This document shows, piece by piece, positions 24,254 to 26,230 of a stretch of DNA of 26,230 bases. The stretch covers positions 1 through 26,230 of the forward strand of contig WTCI01000183.1 in assembly GCA_013138655.1 (NCBI GenBank), given 5' to 3'. The number at the start of each line of letters is the position of its first letter. The stretch's first letter is position 1. Source of the stretch: Desulfuromonadaceae bacterium (GTDB lineage: Bacteria; Desulfobacterota; Desulfuromonadia; Desulfuromonadales; Geopsychrobacteraceae). The translations under genes and the position numbers were made by a program. The notes under the pieces are model-generated. The model saw only the letters and a program-made list of their open reading frames with translations, was not told where the DNA came from and ran no database searches.

Positions 24254-24306
24254 CAAGTGTCCCGGCAGCATTTCAATTTCACCAGCGAACAAGGAAGACA
24301 ACTTTG

Positions 24307-26230
24307 ATGTCCGATGCCCGGCCAGCACTCCCTGCCAGACAGAAATTGCGTCTTAAAATTCTTTTGCCGATGAGCATCGGGCTGCTGATCTTTCTCAGTT
24401 TTTATATTGCCACGACCTCCTGGTACCTGGAACGCGATATCGCCCGCAACCTCGTGCTCGACAGCCGTGCGATTGACACCAACTTTCACAATTTACTCAA
24501 GCAACGGGCACAGGTTTTACACCTTCAGTTGCAACAATTGGCGCAATCTGCCGAACTGCAACGATTGATGCTGCAACAGAATCGTGCCCAACTGCTGGCT
24601 GCAGCGGAGCCAACGTTCAACGATCTGTTCCGGCAAATGGGCATTTCACACTACTATTTTCACAATCCGGACAAGACCGTTTTTCTGCGTCTCCATAACC
24701 CACCCAAGCATGGTGACCAGGTAGACCGCTACACCCTCCAACAGGCCTCGCAAAGCGGAACATTTGTCCAGGGCATTGAACTTGATGCACTGGGAACCTT
24801 GACGCTACGGGCCGTCATCCCATGGAGAAAAGACAACAGGCTTCTCGGCTACCTGGAGCTGGGCGAAGAAGTCGCACCCGTGCTGAAGAGTTTTTTCCCG
24901 CAGGGCAAAACAGAACTGGCTCTGATCATCGACAAAAAATATCTCAATCGGGCAGAGTGGGAAACCGGTCCAAGAATTATGAAAAAAACCTCAACCGGCT
25001 GGGACGACCTGAAAGATCGCGTCATTGCCCAGACTTCGATTCCAGCGATGCTGCCAGAACTGATGAAAGTCATCAACTCCAAACCAGCAGATCCGCGACA
25101 AAGTTTCGAGATTAACTTTGCCGGGAAGGAGTATCAGGGACTCATCCAACCGCTCCTCGATGCCTCCGGCAAAAAGATCGGTGAATTTCTCATTCTGAGC
25201 GATGTCACGGAAAAACGCGCCGACTATCGCACAACTGTCATTGCCTTGACCTTGCTCAGCTTGTTGACCGGCGGGATTTTTTTCTCGTTCACCTCAGCCA
25301 TCCTTAAAAACACCCAGGAAGAATTGCAGGCAACAGACCAAAAATTGATTGCCGAAATGATCAAAGTCCAGGGCTCAAATATTCTGCTGGAAAATGAAAT
25401 CGAGGAAAGAAAAACCGTCGAAAGCGCACTGAATAAAATCCATAGTGAACTCGAAGGACGGGTACAAGAACGCACCGAACAACTCTTGCTCTCTCTTGAG
25501 CAAATGCAGCAGATCCGCAAACAATTGGACGATGTCGTCACATCGGTTGTTGACGGAATCATCGTCACTGATCTCGAAGGGACTCTCGAACTGATCAATC
25601 CCAGTGCCGCGCAACTGTTTCAATGCAATGCTGAAAAATCGCTCGGACAACCGCTCAAAACAATTATTGGTGATCCTGCTCTTCTCAGGCAGATGGTCGA
25701 TGCCGTGCGTCAACAGATCTCCGACTTACAGATCGAAGTGTCTCAATTGACCCACAATGCGCAAAAACCCATCATTTTACAGGCACGAACTTCGGTCATC
25801 ACCGACAAATCGGGGCAGCCGGCAGGAATGATTTTCCTGCTTCGTGACATCACGAGAGAGCGCGATGTGGAACGGATCAAGAGCGAATTTATCACCACAG
25901 CTGTTCATGAATTGACTACCCCGTTAACAGCCGTGATGGGATATTCCGAGCTGCTGCTGGAAAATAAGCAATACAGCCCGGAAGAACAGCTCGAATTTCT
26001 GACCATCATCAATGAAAAATCAGAATTCCTCGCCAGGCTGGTCGGAGAACTGCTGAACATCAGTCGGATTGAATCGGGCAAGCCTCTGGAACTGCACAAA
26101 AAGGACTGTTCGGCAGAAGAGCTGTTTGAAGAACCGATTCACCATTACCGCCATTTTTCTGCAGATCATCCATTCCTCGTCACCATCGATTCACCGGCAA
26201 CGATCCTGAATGTCGATAAGGAAAAAATTT
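24307..26230 (+). CDS. Membrane sensor histidine kinase with Cache and PAS domains (cut by window end)
   Basis: The frame is open from ATG 24307 to the last base, 641 codons, and continues beyond the window. AAGGAAG at 24291-24297 serves as the ribosome-binding site. Order of parts: membrane helix at about 17-38; a periplasmic sensor of about 265 residues containing YYFHNPDKTVFLRLHNP and LRAVIPWRKDNRLLGYLELG, which resembles the dCache_3 type; membrane helix 311-332; a coiled coil; a PAS domain at about 405-515 (VVDGIIVTDLEGTLELINPSA); then HisKA with the phosphorylated H534 in AVHELTTPLTAVMGYSELL. The ATPase domain is mostly beyond the edge. It would phosphorylate an unseen response regulator. 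It starts 53 bases after the ATPase gene, with no terminator between, so they may form an operon. Confidence 0.9.
   Translation, partial: MSDARPALPARQKLRLKILLPMSIGLLIFLSFYIATTSWYLERDIARNLVLDSRAIDTNFHNLLKQRAQVLHLQLQQLAQSAELQRLMLQQNRAQLLAAAEPTFNDLFRQMGISHYYFHNPDKTVFLRLHNPPKHGDQVDRYTLQQASQSGTFVQGIELDALGTLTLRAVIPWRKDNRLLGYLELGEEVAPVLKSFFPQGKTELALIIDKKYLNRAEWETGPRIMKKTSTGWDDLKDRVIAQTSIPAMLPELMKVINSKPADPRQSFEINFAGKEYQGLIQPLLDASGKKIGEFLILSDVTEKRADYRTTVIALTLLSLLTGGIFFSFTSAILKNTQEELQATDQKLIAEMIKVQGSNILLENEIEERKTVESALNKIHSELEGRVQERTEQLLLSLEQMQQIRKQLDDVVTSVVDGIIVTDLEGTLELINPSAAQLFQCNAEKSLGQPLKTIIGDPALLRQMVDAVRQQISDLQIEVSQLTHNAQKPIILQARTSVITDKSGQPAGMIFLLRDITRERDVERIKSEFITTAVHELTTPLTAVMGYSELLLENKQYSPEEQLEFLTIINEKSEFLARLVGELLNISRIESGKPLELHKKDCSAEELFEEPIHHYRHFSADHPFLVTIDSPATILNVDKEKI

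Overview
The window reads as chromosomal DNA of a Gram-negative, free-living bacterium, most likely a member of the Desulfuromonadales (Geobacter/Desulfuromonas/Pelobacter type). This is inferred from gene content: a complete tripartite RND efflux system with an outer-membrane lipoprotein, a YuxH-type EAL-HDOD protein, a PilZ protein beside a MshEN-type PilB/GspE ATPase, a hydroxyisobutyrate/succinic-semialdehyde-type reductase, a PII-AmtB operon with a sigma-54-like promoter, and short intergenic repeats of a kind I recall from that order. No rRNA, tRNA, CRISPR array or intact insertion sequence was found.

Layout. (1) 1-2554, + strand: a structured repeat-like leader, then glutamate synthase small subunit gltD, abutted by a D-glycerate 3-kinase-like P-loop kinase. 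(2) 2658-5894, + strand: an EAL-HDOD protein, a gene-poor spacer, a small zinc-ribbon protein with a CarD/Tudor-like tail, and an AI-2E family permease. (3) 6152-9693, - strand: a likely operon of an NMD3-like zinc-ribbon protein (BCAM0308-like), archease and RNA ligase RtcB, followed after 271 bases by folE2 (GTP cyclohydrolase IB). A sigma-54-like -24/-12 element lies upstream of the operon. (4) 9960-10919, + strand: an orphan TAXI-type TRAP solute-binding protein. (5) 11075-12842, - strand: glnK/glnB then amtB, ammonium sensing and uptake, with a sigma-54-like promoter. (6) 13139-19848, + strand: a TetR repressor, outer-membrane factor, membrane-fusion protein and RND pump, tightly packed, followed by an unrecognised small gene. 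(7) 20050-20916: an NAD(P)-dependent beta-hydroxyacid dehydrogenase-type reductase. (8) 21397-26230, + strand: a PilZ protein with its own terminator, a large PilB/GspE-family ATPase with an elaborate N-terminus, and a membrane histidine kinase cut by the window end.

Themes. Nitrogen assimilation appears twice (gltD; PII-AmtB). Cyclic-di-GMP signalling is suggested by the EAL-HDOD protein, the PilZ protein and the MshEN repeats of the ATPase. RNA repair is represented by RtcB with archease, and the linked NMD3-like zinc-ribbon protein is the best candidate here for an under-described functional association. Three sigma-54-like promoter candidates and a 20-base inverted dispersed repeat (with a third, degenerate copy) are the main non-coding signals.
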